From positions 1-38,758 of the forward strand of contig CACNYU010000010.1 of the NCBI GenBank assembly GCA_902624785.1: DNA of 38,758 bases, in the 5' to 3' direction. Below, piece by piece: positions 16,659 through 25,041 of this stretch (its first letter is position 1; the number at the start of each line of letters is the position of its first letter). Both the position numbers and the translations under genes were made by a program. Below the pieces are notes generated by a model that was not told where the DNA came from, did not search any database, and was given only the letters and a program-made list of their open reading frames with translations. The DNA is from an uncultured Prochlorococcus sp. Its GTDB lineage: Bacteria; Cyanobacteriota; Cyanobacteriia; PCC-6307; Cyanobiaceae.

Positions 16659-18020
16659 ATGGAGAATAGTAATATTTTTTCAAATTCTATATTTGTTAGT
16701 ATTGCTGGATTATTAGTAATTGGTTTTTTATTGATTTTTGGTAGAAGATTGAAATTTGCTATTCAATTAGAAAGATTTGGACTACCAATCGCTGTTATTT
16801 GTGGGATTTTTGGAATACTAATAGGTCCCTATGGAATATTTAATCTTTTAACGAAAGAAACTACTGCTATTTGGGAAGAGTCTTTAACGCCTCTTCTATC
16901 AATCGTATTTGCAACTTTGATGCTGGGAAGATCTATCCCAGATATAAAGGGTTTAATAAAGCCCATTGGGAATCAATTTTTACTAGCTTTAGCTTTGGGC
17001 TTTGGGCAATTCTTTGTTGGAGGATTGGTTGTCAAATTTCTATTGCCAGAATCTATAAACGTTAATCCTCTTATGGGTTGTTTAATTGAGGTTGGCTTTG
17101 AAGGTGGTCATGGTGCTGCCGCTATTATTGGAAATAGTTTTAATAAGCTAGGTTTCCCTGAAGGTTTAGATCTAGGATTGGCTATGGCTACTATGGGTTT
17201 ATTGTCCTCTTCATTAATTGGAAGCTTATTTATACTTTTGGGTAAGATTTTTGAAATAACTAAACAGGCTGAAGTTATAGAAAACAAAGATGATAAAGAT
17301 TTAAAATTTAACTTTAATATTTATGATGATTTAAGAACTCTTTTGGTAAATTTAGGATTTGTAGGATTAGCAATAACTATAGGGGTTTTGTTGGTAAATT
17401 TCATAAGGCTAATTTCAACTGTTTTTGGAGATTTTTCAAAAGAAGTTATATCTTCTTTACCAGTTTTTCCATTAATACTCATTGGTTCCTTGTTGATAAG
17501 ATACATTATTGAAAAGACTGAAAAAACTGCTTTTATTTCTCAAATCCTCCAAAGGGAAATGGGTATATTATCGACCGATTTACTAATATTTTCAGCTATG
17601 GCTAGTTTAAATTTATCCATAGTGATGAAAAATCTGACTATTATAATCCTACTTACTATCTTTGGTCTTTTGTGGAATATTTTATGTATTGCTTTTTTTT
17701 CATACTTCGTTTTTGATGATTTTTGGTTTGAAAAAGGGTTAGTAGAGTTTGGCAATTCAACTGGGGTTGTTGCCTCAGGTTTATTACTTTTAAGATTGGC
17801 AGATCCTAATAATCTTTCTAAGACCTTGCCCATATTTACATCTAAACAACTTTTTGCACAATTATTATTATCTGGAGGATTCTTTACAGTTTTATCGCCA
17901 TTTTTACTATCAAGAATTGGACTTACGGATTGGACTGAGATTTGTGGCGCTTTATCTCTTTTAGTAGTCATTATTGCATTCTTTTTAAATAATAAATTTG
18001 CAGTGTTATTTAAATCATAA
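16659..18020 (+). CDS. GltS-like sodium/glutamate symporter
   Basis: This integral membrane protein of about 453 residues has roughly ten to twelve hydrophobic segments. The motif EGGHGAAAIIGNSF (near residue 150) and the segment ATMGLLSSSLIGSLFI match the GGHG re-entrant loop of the ESS/GltS family, which imports glutamate with Na+. A second similar half with FGNSTGVVASGLLLLRL fits the inverted-repeat architecture. The substrate is inferred from family; marine cyanobacteria might use it for other acids. I chose ATG 16659; TTG 16653 would add two residues. It follows the pcb terminator and precedes a small gene by 43 bases. Confidence 0.82.
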   Translation: MENSNIFSNSIFVSIAGLLVIGFLLIFGRRLKFAIQLERFGLPIAVICGIFGILIGPYGIFNLLTKETTAIWEESLTPLLSIVFATLMLGRSIPDIKGLIKPIGNQFLLALALGFGQFFVGGLVVKFLLPESINVNPLMGCLIEVGFEGGHGAAAIIGNSFNKLGFPEGLDLGLAMATMGLLSSSLIGSLFILLGKIFEITKQAEVIENKDDKDLKFNFNIYDDLRTLLVNLGFVGLAITIGVLLVNFIRLISTVFGDFSKEVISSLPVFPLILIGSLLIRYIIEKTEKTAFISQILQREMGILSTDLLIFSAMASLNLSIVMKNLTIIILLTIFGLLWNILCIAFFSYFVFDDFWFEKGLVEFGNSTGVVASGLLLLRLADPNNLSKTLPIFTSKQLFAQLLLSGGFFTVLSPFLLSRIGLTDWTEICGALSLLVVIIAFFLNNKFAVLFKS

Positions 18021-18063
18021 AATTAATAAACTTAAAATAAGTAAATTATAAATTAAGAATTAA

Positions 18064-18321
18064 ATGCGAAACAGTCCTTATGATATACCTCCTCAAGAAA
18101 GTAAAGAAAAATGGTTTAGAAGTCATTTACTAGGGAGAGAAGTGGAATTAGGCGATTTATATAGCCTAATTCCAAATGAACTTGATCTTTTGATGGCAGA
18201 AACTGCAGAGATAAGAAGTGATATAGAGGGTAAAGATAAAAATATTGGAAAATACAGAACAGCTGGATACTTTCTAGAGTTAGCAAAAATAATTGAGAAA
18301 AGAAGATTGTCAGAAATCTAA
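18064..18321 (+). CDS. Small conserved hypothetical protein
   Basis: An 85-residue, charged, soluble protein with ATG start, 43 bases after the GltS-like gene. Notable parts are the proline-rich N terminus (SPYDIPPQESKEKWFRSHLLG) and a helical acidic middle (DLLMAETAEIRSDIEGKDKN). I do not recognise the family. It converges with the GST-like gene, overlapping its 3' end by 12 bases. Confidence 0.65.
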   Translation: MRNSPYDIPPQESKEKWFRSHLLGREVELGDLYSLIPNELDLLMAETAEIRSDIEGKDKNIGKYRTAGYFLELAKIIEKRRLSEI

Positions 18322-18984
18322 ATTTTTTGGAAATGTTTCTATTATTGAACTAGATTCCCAAACACTATATTTATGCATTACGAATTTAAAGTTTTTATGT
18401 TTTGAGAAATAATTAAACCAAGATTCTATAGGCTCTTCAAAATAATCTATAATTTTTTGACTATCGCATGCAATTTTAAATTGTCTTACGAATGGCCAAA
18501 CGCACCAATCTGCTATTGATTCTTTATCACCGACGAGCCATCTATTTTTATTAGATTGACTTAAAGAAATATTCATTTTTTGTAAAAATTTTTGTGCATT
18601 TTTGAAATGAAACGCCTTTTTATTGGGGTTAAACCTTGAAAAATATTTAAATCTATCTAAATGATATTTAAAAATATGATCATTTTCATAAATAGTTTCT
18701 AAAATTATTTCTCGATAACTTTTATTAAAATACTTTTCAATGTAATTTTTTGATGAATTTTTCAATGCCCAAATAATAATCTCAAGACTTTCTTCAATCA
18801 CCTTTCCATTATTTAAAATTAATAGTGGTACAGTTTGCGAAACTGAATTTTTTATTAATTCTGAAGGTTTATTTTTTAAGTCAATTTCTCTTATCTCAAC
18901 TTCTAGACCACACATTTTTATTGCCCATCTTGCTCTTATTGCAAAAGGACACCTACGAAATGAAAATAATATATGTTTTTTCAT
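18310..18984 (-). CDS. Glutathione S-transferase-like protein
   Basis: The chosen ATG (complement of 18982-18984) gives 224 residues starting MKKHILFSFRRCPFAIRARWAI, a thioredoxin-fold N terminus with the CPFA redox/glutathione motif. It is followed by VEIREIDLKNKP and the cis-proline site SQTVPLLILNNGKVIEES, as in GST and glutaredoxin-2 families. An all-helical C-terminal domain follows from about residue 90, with DWCVWPFVRQF. It probably uses glutathione for detoxification or thiol reduction; the substrate is unknown. The frame stays open 48 codons further upstream to 19128, but that extension is low complexity and would overlap the divergent gene, so I reject it. Confidence 0.85.
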   Translation of the reverse strand: MKKHILFSFRRCPFAIRARWAIKMCGLEVEIREIDLKNKPSELIKNSVSQTVPLLILNNGKVIEESLEIIIWALKNSSKNYIEKYFNKSYREIILETIYENDHIFKYHLDRFKYFSRFNPNKKAFHFKNAQKFLQKMNISLSQSNKNRWLVGDKESIADWCVWPFVRQFKIACDSQKIIDYFEEPIESWFNYFSKHKNFKFVMHKYSVWESSSIIETFPKNLDF

Positions 18985-19059
18985 TTTATGAAAAAGATAT
19001 GTTTTTTTGATATTGTTAGTATTATTTAAAAAGAAGTAATTTTTAACATAATCAAAAAA

Positions 19060-19602
19060 ATGTCGGGATATGTTTATCTTATAAGAGTTGGTGATCTTTA
19101 TAGAATTGATAAAACAGATAATCTTCAAAAAAAAATAAAGAAATTAAATCCTGATGAATTATTATTCTCAATTCTCACAAAAGAACCTGAAACCCTTAAA
19201 GCTAGACTATTAAGAAAATATAGATATCAAAGAATACCTGAAACTGGTTATCTTCGTCTTTCTAAAAGACAATTATCAGATTGTCAAAAACAATTTGAGC
19301 TAAGAGGAAATCTTCCGCATACCCTTGATGCAGAAGTCTCTATTACATTATTTGCTTCCTCACTATTATTTGGTTTTTCTTTTCTATTACTTAATTATTT
19401 AAATTTAGGATTTTTAAATTCTTTCGGCTATTCTTTTATTTTTGGATCAGTGCCAATGATAATTCTTTTTGTTACAGGAAGCTTTGGAGGATATTTCGCT
19501 GAAGATATTTCATTATTCTCACTAATTACTAATAGGATTAAAGCATTTTTTATAGCTTTAGCCATGCTCTTAATTTCTTATAGTATTATCAACGCTACTT
19601 AA
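19060..19602 (+). CDS. GIY-YIG/T5orf172-like domain fused to two membrane segments
   Basis: Residues 3-85 (GYVYLIRVGDLYRIDKTDNL, then LKARLLRKYRYQRIPETGYLRL) follow the plan of the T5orf172 branch of the GIY-YIG nuclease superfamily: GYVY in place of GIY, GDLYRIDKT in place of YIG, a basic arginine-rich helix and a late polar segment. The remaining residues (about 105-180) form two or three hydrophobic helices with little else. A membrane-anchored version is unusual. The YIG-like element is degraded (RID), so nuclease activity is doubtful. ATG start, divergent from the GST-like gene by 75 bases, overlapping the convergent dehydrogenase gene by four bases. Confidence 0.65.
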   Translation: MSGYVYLIRVGDLYRIDKTDNLQKKIKKLNPDELLFSILTKEPETLKARLLRKYRYQRIPETGYLRLSKRQLSDCQKQFELRGNLPHTLDAEVSITLFASSLLFGFSFLLLNYLNLGFLNSFGYSFIFGSVPMIILFVTGSFGGYFAEDISLFSLITNRIKAFFIALAMLLISYSIINAT

Positions 19603-20306
19603 ATTTCTAAATTGCAATTTATTTTTATCTCAAAAGGGACAGATTGTTTAGGAAGTTTTAAAATGGTAGAACAGATTTCTGAAATATCTTCAGGTTGACT
19701 CATCTCAAATTTATCTATAGTTTTTACCCCTTTTGCCATTTTAGTATTTACCCAACTTGGACAGATTGTTGTAACCCTTATTCCTTTGTCCCATCCTACA
19801 TTCCTCATGGTTTGACATATACTCATAAGAGCAAATTTAGAACAAGAATAAGCAGCTAAATCTCCTTTAGATCTTTTGCCACTCATTGAGACTATTGAAA
19901 TAATCCTTCCATTTTTTGATGAAGAAAGATTTTCCCAACATAATCTTGTTAGTTCCCAAACAGCTAAAAAGTTTATTTTCATTGTTTTATCTATTTCATC
20001 CAAATCATCATCTTTGTATAAAAAAGGCACTTTAGATAAAATCCCTGCAGAATTAATTAAAGTGTCAAAACTGCCAAATGACTTTATAGTGTTCGATATC
20101 CAATTTTTAGCTGAATTTTTATCTAAAGCATCATATTTATTTAAAATTAATTGCTCATTAGACCAATTACAAGGATCGATCATGCTACCTTTTAAAGATT
20201 CTAAATCTCTAATACCAGCACTAACTCTATTACCCTCTTTAAGCTGCTTATAAGCAATTTTTAAACCTATTCCACTACTTGCACCGCTTATTAATATTGT
20301 CCTCAT
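19599..20306 (-). CDS. Short-chain dehydrogenase/reductase (classical SDR)
   Basis: The 235-residue protein has the cofactor motif SGASSGIG at about 6-13, NSAG near residue 86, a catalytic serine in SIVSMSG and the YxxxK pair in AAYSCSKFAL. SDR enzymes oxidise or reduce diverse substrates with NAD(P)H; nothing here fixes the substrate. The start lies only 5 bases after the lycopene cyclase stop on the same strand, so the two are probably cotranscribed. A role in carotenoid or membrane-lipid metabolism is possible but unproven. Confidence 0.85.
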   Translation of the reverse strand: MRTILISGASSGIGLKIAYKQLKEGNRVSAGIRDLESLKGSMIDPCNWSNEQLILNKYDALDKNSAKNWISNTIKSFGSFDTLINSAGILSKVPFLYKDDDLDEIDKTMKINFLAVWELTRLCWENLSSSKNGRIISIVSMSGKRSKGDLAAYSCSKFALMSICQTMRNVGWDKGIRVTTICPSWVNTKMAKGVKTIDKFEMSQPEDISEICSTILKLPKQSVPFEIKINCNLEI

Positions 20307-20311
20307 TAAAT

Positions 20312-21595
20312 CTATATATTTGGAAAAATAATTTTAAACAACATTTTTAATTCTCTACCCCTCATAATCATCAATCCTTTTTTAACACTCCAAGGAGCCT
20401 TAAGAAACATTATCCACATTGCATTTACAATTTCTTTCAACGATAAAGTATCAGTAAGAAATCCATACCATTGATTTTTAGGTAATTGAAAAAAACTTTC
20501 GAAAAATTCTCTTAAAAGTTTCTCATCAAATCTCATCAATTTTTCTAAACCAAATTGATATAAAGATTTTTTCCTTATTAATTCAGTAGGCCACAAACTT
20601 TCCCATCCTCTTTTTGCTATTAACATAGTGGGAAGATTTTTATCTTGCATTGCATCAGATATCGCTTTAGCAACTAAAGGGGCTCTTCTTAAAACATTTC
20701 CAATTAAATATCCAGAGGCAGGATGAACCATTGAAGCAGCACCTCCATAACCAAGAATAGGTTGTTTAAAATCAGGTATTGGCATGTTCATAGGCAGAAA
20801 TAATCCTAATTCCTCATGCTGCTTGCTTGTTATTTCGATATCTCTATGTGCAAGTCTTTTTTCTAAACGACCTTTTAAGTCATCCATCGTTAATGGATTA
20901 ACAAGACCAAGCTGTGTCTCTTCAAGAAAATATTTCCCATCTCCCATGTCCATAGCATATAGAAAAGTAGGTGGCTCTTTTTTCTGCGTCTCGCTTAAGT
21001 GATCACTTCTATAGTCCATCAAGACAAATTGATCTTTTTCGAGAGGCGGTTTACTAAAATTGCCTACTACTCCATAACAAGTTTGAACAGCTAGAGGTTC
21101 ATTTGATTTTAATTTTAAAAAGATTGGATCATATCCTGTTGCGTCTATCACAAGTCTTGCAGAATAAACCTTCCCATCATCAGTTGTAACAGTACTTTTA
21201 TGTTGCTCAAAATTAATTTTATTTGCAAATCCTTGATGCCAATTTATTAATGAATTATTGCATTCATTTAACCAATATGAATGAAGTTTCTTTTTATCAA
21301 ATAATCCATAGTCTAATAGGTGCTGTGTCGGCTTGTTTTCAAAATCATGTTCCTTTAATGATCCATTCCCAAAAAAACTTACTGTATTTTTCCACCTATG
21401 TTCTAGTAAATTTTCTAAACCAAGTTGATCTACCTCATTTCCCCAAATCCCATATGTATTTGGCCACGGTTCATCTGGTCCCTTAGGAGAGAGCACATCT
21501 ACTTTTAAACTCTCTTTCCCTAAAGCTGATGCAATTGCCATACCTGCGGGTCCCGCACCTAGAACAAGTACATCTGGCAACTCTTTGGTAGTCAT
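20312..21595 (-). CDS. crtL: Lycopene cyclase, CrtL-b type
   Basis: CrtL closes the beta-ionone rings of lycopene, giving beta-carotene. The 427-residue protein has a dinucleotide-binding motif VLGAGPAGMA at 11-20, NTYGIWGNEVDQLGLE, VLMDYRSDHL, PTFLYAMDMGDGKYFLEET, and GYGGAASMVHPASGYLIGNVLRR, all strongly similar to the CrtL beta-cyclase of Synechococcus as I remember it. Prochlorococcus carries a second, epsilon-type cyclase to make alpha-carotene; the beta assignment here rests on similarity and I cannot exclude the epsilon enzyme. It is the first gene of a two-gene minus-strand unit with the SDR and acts at the thylakoid or plasma membrane. Confidence 0.9.
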   Translation of the reverse strand: MTTKELPDVLVLGAGPAGMAIASALGKESLKVDVLSPKGPDEPWPNTYGIWGNEVDQLGLENLLEHRWKNTVSFFGNGSLKEHDFENKPTQHLLDYGLFDKKKLHSYWLNECNNSLINWHQGFANKINFEQHKSTVTTDDGKVYSARLVIDATGYDPIFLKLKSNEPLAVQTCYGVVGNFSKPPLEKDQFVLMDYRSDHLSETQKKEPPTFLYAMDMGDGKYFLEETQLGLVNPLTMDDLKGRLEKRLAHRDIEITSKQHEELGLFLPMNMPIPDFKQPILGYGGAASMVHPASGYLIGNVLRRAPLVAKAISDAMQDKNLPTMLIAKRGWESLWPTELIRKKSLYQFGLEKLMRFDEKLLREFFESFFQLPKNQWYGFLTDTLSLKEIVNAMWIMFLKAPWSVKKGLMIMRGRELKMLFKIIFPNI

Positions 21596-21816
21596 TTATT
21601 TAAACTTTAGAGTAATGGGTTTTAAATAAAAAGATTTAGTTTGAGACTAATTTAATAAACTTTTTATTTAAATATAAAGAAGTTTATACTAATAAAAAAA
21701 AATAAATATATGAGTTATGGTAGCTCTGTTTTAACAATAATTTATATGGTTACATTTGAAGAAATATTTTTATATAAACTAAATTTATTAAATCGTTTAA
21801 TTAAATTATTAATTTC
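21596..21816. promoter_or_regulatory. Divergent intergenic region between crtL and the POR-like gene
   Basis: This 221-bp, very AT-rich region must contain the crtL and POR-like promoters. A 36-codon frame (21710-21820) ends in TGA inside the ATGA that starts the POR-like gene, so it could be a leader peptide. No convincing hexamer pair or palindrome stands out. Confidence 0.35.
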
Positions 21817-22842
21817 ATGACTAATAATTCTTCTATTTTTAATCAATTTGGTAAGACTATTTTTATAACTGGCGCTAATTCAGGTATTGGATTTTATTCA
21901 GTAATAAAATTCTTAGAGACTAAAAATTATTTATATGTCCCTATAAGATCAAAAATAAGAAAAGATTCATTCATAAATGATTTAAAGAATTTTTATAGTG
22001 AAAGTTACCTAAAAAAATATTTAAAAATAATTTGTGATATTGACTTGGCAAATCTTGAAAATATTTCAAATTTAAAAAAATTCTTTGAAAATGATGGTAT
22101 AAAATTTGATATTTTTATATTAAATGCTGGTTTACAATACACTGGTGCATTATACCCAAAAGTTTCAAAGCAAGGCATTGAATTAACATTTGCAGTAAAT
22201 CATCTTGCTCATTTTTACTTAATAAATCTTTTAAATGCAATAATTAAGGATTCATCAGAATCAAGAATTATTATTACTTCTTCCGATGTTCATAATCCAA
22301 AAAGTTCCGGAGGTAATATTGGAGAGAAAGCAGGTTTGAATAATTTAAATAATTTCAAAGAAGAAATTATGGGTAATTTTAAAAATTTTAATGCAGATAA
22401 ATCATATAAAAATAGTAAATTATGTAATATTTTATTTGCTAAAGAATTAATCAATAGACTAAGAATAAAAAAAAGAAAAATCTCTGTAATTTCTTGGGCT
22501 CCAGGATTGGTTTTCCCTGATAAAGGTCTAGGTTTTTTTCGGTATAGTAGCAAATTTAATAAGTCTGGTTATCTTATATTTTCAATAATCGCTAGTAAAT
22601 TATTAGGAATTTCAGAAAGCGTCCAAGATGCAGGAAGTTTACTCTATAAAATTGCAATGGATAAAAATTATAATAATATTGAATACCTACATTTAAGCAA
22701 TCAACTTATTTCTTTTAGAAAACATAAATTAAGTGTTATTGATGTAAGCGAGGAGGCCTCTGATCCAGAGTTAGCAGCTAAGCTTTGGAATTTTAGTGTT
22801 GATTTGTGTAATTCATTTGGAGTTACTCCTATCAATTTGTAA
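21817..22842 (+). CDS. Light-dependent protochlorophyllide oxidoreductase-like SDR, divergent paralogue
   Basis: The 341-residue SDR carries TGANSGIG at 18-25, NAG at 103-105 and YKNSK with Y197 and K201. Its C-terminal SEEASDPELAAKLW at 311-324 is the tail signature of light-dependent POR, and the YKNSKLCN context resembles the YKDSKVCN of POR. However, the loop after the Y-K pair reads SWAPGLVFP, with Leu (L231) where POR has Cys in its YPGCIA motif. POR reduces protochlorophyllide with NADPH and light. This copy may act on another tetrapyrrole or be non-photochemical. Its base composition is more AT-rich than that of crtL next door. It overlaps the convergent mscS gene by 30 bases. Confidence 0.75.
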   Translation: MTNNSSIFNQFGKTIFITGANSGIGFYSVIKFLETKNYLYVPIRSKIRKDSFINDLKNFYSESYLKKYLKIICDIDLANLENISNLKKFFENDGIKFDIFILNAGLQYTGALYPKVSKQGIELTFAVNHLAHFYLINLLNAIIKDSSESRIIITSSDVHNPKSSGGNIGEKAGLNNLNNFKEEIMGNFKNFNADKSYKNSKLCNILFAKELINRLRIKKRKISVISWAPGLVFPDKGLGFFRYSSKFNKSGYLIFSIIASKLLGISESVQDAGSLLYKIAMDKNYNNIEYLHLSNQLISFRKHKLSVIDVSEEASDPELAAKLWNFSVDLCNSFGVTPINL

Positions 22843-23844
22843 GGTTTGAGTTGGGAAAGCAAATTCAATACTATTTAATTTAAATTCTTCCATAATTTTC
22901 AAATTAATATTTTGCTGCGCTTCCATTGCGGCAAAGTAATTGTTTGTTGGGATATAATAAACAAGTTCAAAATTTAAGCTGAAATCTCCAAAATCTGTAA
23001 AATGGCACCTGTCGAATGATGCATTATCTGTATTGTTAACAATATTCTTAAGAATCAATGGAATTTTCTTCATAATTTCTGGAGATGTTTCATAAACGAC
23101 ACCCAATTTATGTACTAACCTTCTTTTTCTCATCTGAGCATAATTTGCAATCATTCCATTGGTAAGAGAACTATTACTCATAACAATTATTTCTCCGTTT
23201 ATACTCCTAATTCTTGATGATCTAACACCTACTCTCTCAACCATTCCTAGTACTCCATCCGCTTTAATAAACTCTCCTTTTTGAAATGGTTTATCTAGAA
23301 GAATAGTTATATATTCAAAAAACTCTTGGACCGGATCTTTTAATGCTAATCCAGCTCCAATACCTCCTGCACTGAGCAAAGCCCATATCGCCGTCATTTG
23401 AACTCCTATATTTTGTAAATAAAATATTGAGCCTATAGTCCATGTAAATGCTTTGGTTAAAGGTGTTAAAGAGGATATCATTGAACTTAATGAAGAGTCA
23501 TTTATTTTACTGGTCGCTTCAGAAAGTAATCTTATTAATATTTTGTTTAAAGCTTTTATAAAAATAATCAGAATCAATAATTTCTTGAGATTAAGTAAGA
23601 CTGATACAAAAGTGATATCGCTAACTGAAAAATAATCAATTGTAAAATAAGTTGATAAAAGAATTCCAATAGGTTTTATTGTGCTATTTAAAGAATCAAA
23701 AATAAAATCATCAAAATCAGTTTTTGTTCTATTTGCTATCCTTTTAAAAAAGATTTTTGAGAATTTTGCTATCAATATCGTTGAAACTATTCCTATTAAA
23801 AATATTGATAATGCGTAAAAGATTTTTTCACTGAATATTTGCAT
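22813..23844 (-). CDS. MscS-family mechanosensitive channel
   Basis: A 343-residue membrane protein with hydrophobic segments near residues 8-27, about 50-70, 80-100 and a pore helix. The pore and beta-domain signature is clear: LLSAGGIGAGLALKDPVQEF, then KPFQKGEFIKADGVLGMVERVGVRSSRIRS and NGEIIVMSNS, as in MscS. These channels release solutes under hypo-osmotic shock. ATG start at 23844. Its 3' end overlaps the POR-like gene by 30 bases. Confidence 0.93.
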   Translation of the reverse strand: MQIFSEKIFYALSIFLIGIVSTILIAKFSKIFFKRIANRTKTDFDDFIFDSLNSTIKPIGILLSTYFTIDYFSVSDITFVSVLLNLKKLLILIIFIKALNKILIRLLSEATSKINDSSLSSMISSLTPLTKAFTWTIGSIFYLQNIGVQMTAIWALLSAGGIGAGLALKDPVQEFFEYITILLDKPFQKGEFIKADGVLGMVERVGVRSSRIRSINGEIIVMSNSSLTNGMIANYAQMRKRRLVHKLGVVYETSPEIMKKIPLILKNIVNNTDNASFDRCHFTDFGDFSLNFELVYYIPTNNYFAAMEAQQNINLKIMEEFKLNSIEFAFPTQTLQIDRSNSK

Positions 23845-23908
23845 TTAAAGAATTCATAAATTTATATTCTGATTCTAAAATATATAAAAAAACATACCAG
23901 TTATAAGA

Positions 23909-24469
23909 TTAATTGTTTTTAATAATATTACTTATCTCTTTAAATTCACTTCTTGATGCAGTCTCACATAATTCAAAAATTATTGATTCTGAGGTCGCTA
24001 AAATTGCTCCTTCTGATCGCATTCTCTCAACAGCAATATCATGATCTATTATTTTCCTACTACTGATTGAATCTGCTACAAGATAAACTTGAAAATTGTT
24101 TTTTAATAAACCTAATACACTTTGTTGTATGCATATATGCGTTTCAAATCCGCAAATTATTAATTGTTTTATTTTCTTGAAGGATAATTCATTCTTTAAT
24201 TGTTGATTATTTGCAATACTAAAATTCATTTTTTCAAATATTTTAAAATCGGTTTTTGGTATAAGTTTTTCAACTGTTGATCCTAACTTAAGAGGATTTT
24301 GTTCAGAGATATAAATATTTTCACCTAAAATTTCATATGCTTTTAGTAGCTTATAAATATTTTCTAATATTAAATCTTTATTTTTAATTGGTTTCATAAT
24401 TTTAGCTTGTGCGTCCATTATTAATAAAGCTGTTTCCCTTTTTGAAATTTGTTTAATAAAGTAATTCAT
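23909..24469 (-). CDS. Isochorismatase-like cysteine hydrolase
   Basis: The 186-residue protein has the isochorismatase-superfamily triad D19 (LLIMDAQ), K80 (FEKMNFS) and C113 (GFETHICIQQSV), within an alpha/beta fold that ends with YLVADSISSR. Members hydrolyse amides or related bonds (nicotinamidase, isochorismatase, YcaC-like). The EQNPLKLG segment and the lack of nicotinamidase zinc ligands suggest a YcaC-type function; the substrate is unknown. It starts at ATG 24469, about 92 bases from the divergent fur start. Confidence 0.85.
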   Translation of the reverse strand: MNYFIKQISKRETALLIMDAQAKIMKPIKNKDLILENIYKLLKAYEILGENIYISEQNPLKLGSTVEKLIPKTDFKIFEKMNFSIANNQQLKNELSFKKIKQLIICGFETHICIQQSVLGLLKNNFQVYLVADSISSRKIIDHDIAVERMRSEGAILATSESIIFELCETASRSEFKEISNIIKNN

Positions 24470-24560
24470 ATAAAAAATTTATAATTTCATACAAAATATA
24501 CTGTTAAAAACTTCAAATTAAAATGGAATTTTCTTGTAAAAATATTTTTAAAGGTTAATA

Positions 24561-25034
24561 TTGAAAAAATTTAATAATACATTGCAAGTCGTTTCAAAAT
24601 ATTTAGTTATAAGAAATCCTTTGGGATCTGGCTTACATCAAGAAGGAAAAAGATTAACTAAGCAAAGATTAAAAGTACTTAATTTATTTGAAAATATTGG
24701 ACCAGGAAATCACTTAAGTGCTGAAGAAGTTCATTCGGAATTAAAAGACTTAAATTCAAAAGTTTCACTTGCAACTATTTATAGAACTTTAAGGCTCCTA
24801 GTGCAAATGGGGTTCCTTTATGAAAGAGAATTAAGTGAAGGTGGCCATAGATATGAATTATTAAGTAATGATTTCCCTGACCATCATCATTTAATATGCA
24901 TTAAATGCGGAAGAACTGAAGAGTTTGAAAGTGATCAAGTTTTAGAGGCTGGACGAAAAGCTGCAAGTATTAAAGGATTTAAATTAATCGAGTCATCATT
25001 TAAAGTTAAAGCCATCTGTCCTAATTGTTTGTGA
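24561..25034 (+). CDS. fur: Ferric uptake regulator family protein, FurA-like
   Basis: A 157-residue winged-helix repressor. After a 30-residue extension come RLTKQRLKVLNLF, the DNA-contact segment HLSAEEVHSEL and LATIYRTLRLL, then the dimer domain with HHH at 108-110 and two Cys pairs, C113xxC116 and C153xxC156, that bind structural zinc. It closely follows the pattern of cyanobacterial FurA as I remember it. Fur represses iron uptake genes when Fe2+ is abundant. The start is TTG 24561, preceded by AAAGG at about 24550. It ends 7 bases before the convergent ArsS-like gene. Confidence 0.9.
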   Translation: MKKFNNTLQVVSKYLVIRNPLGSGLHQEGKRLTKQRLKVLNLFENIGPGNHLSAEEVHSELKDLNSKVSLATIYRTLRLLVQMGFLYERELSEGGHRYELLSNDFPDHHHLICIKCGRTEEFESDQVLEAGRKAASIKGFKLIESSFKVKAICPNCL

Positions 25035-25041
25035 TTTAATT

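Noticed and set aside
18985..19128. N-terminal extension of the GST-like protein to 19128
   Set aside because: The extra 48 codons are low complexity (Asn, Lys, Phe), have no family match and would overlap the divergent gene at 19060; the thioredoxin-fold start at 18984 fits GST length.
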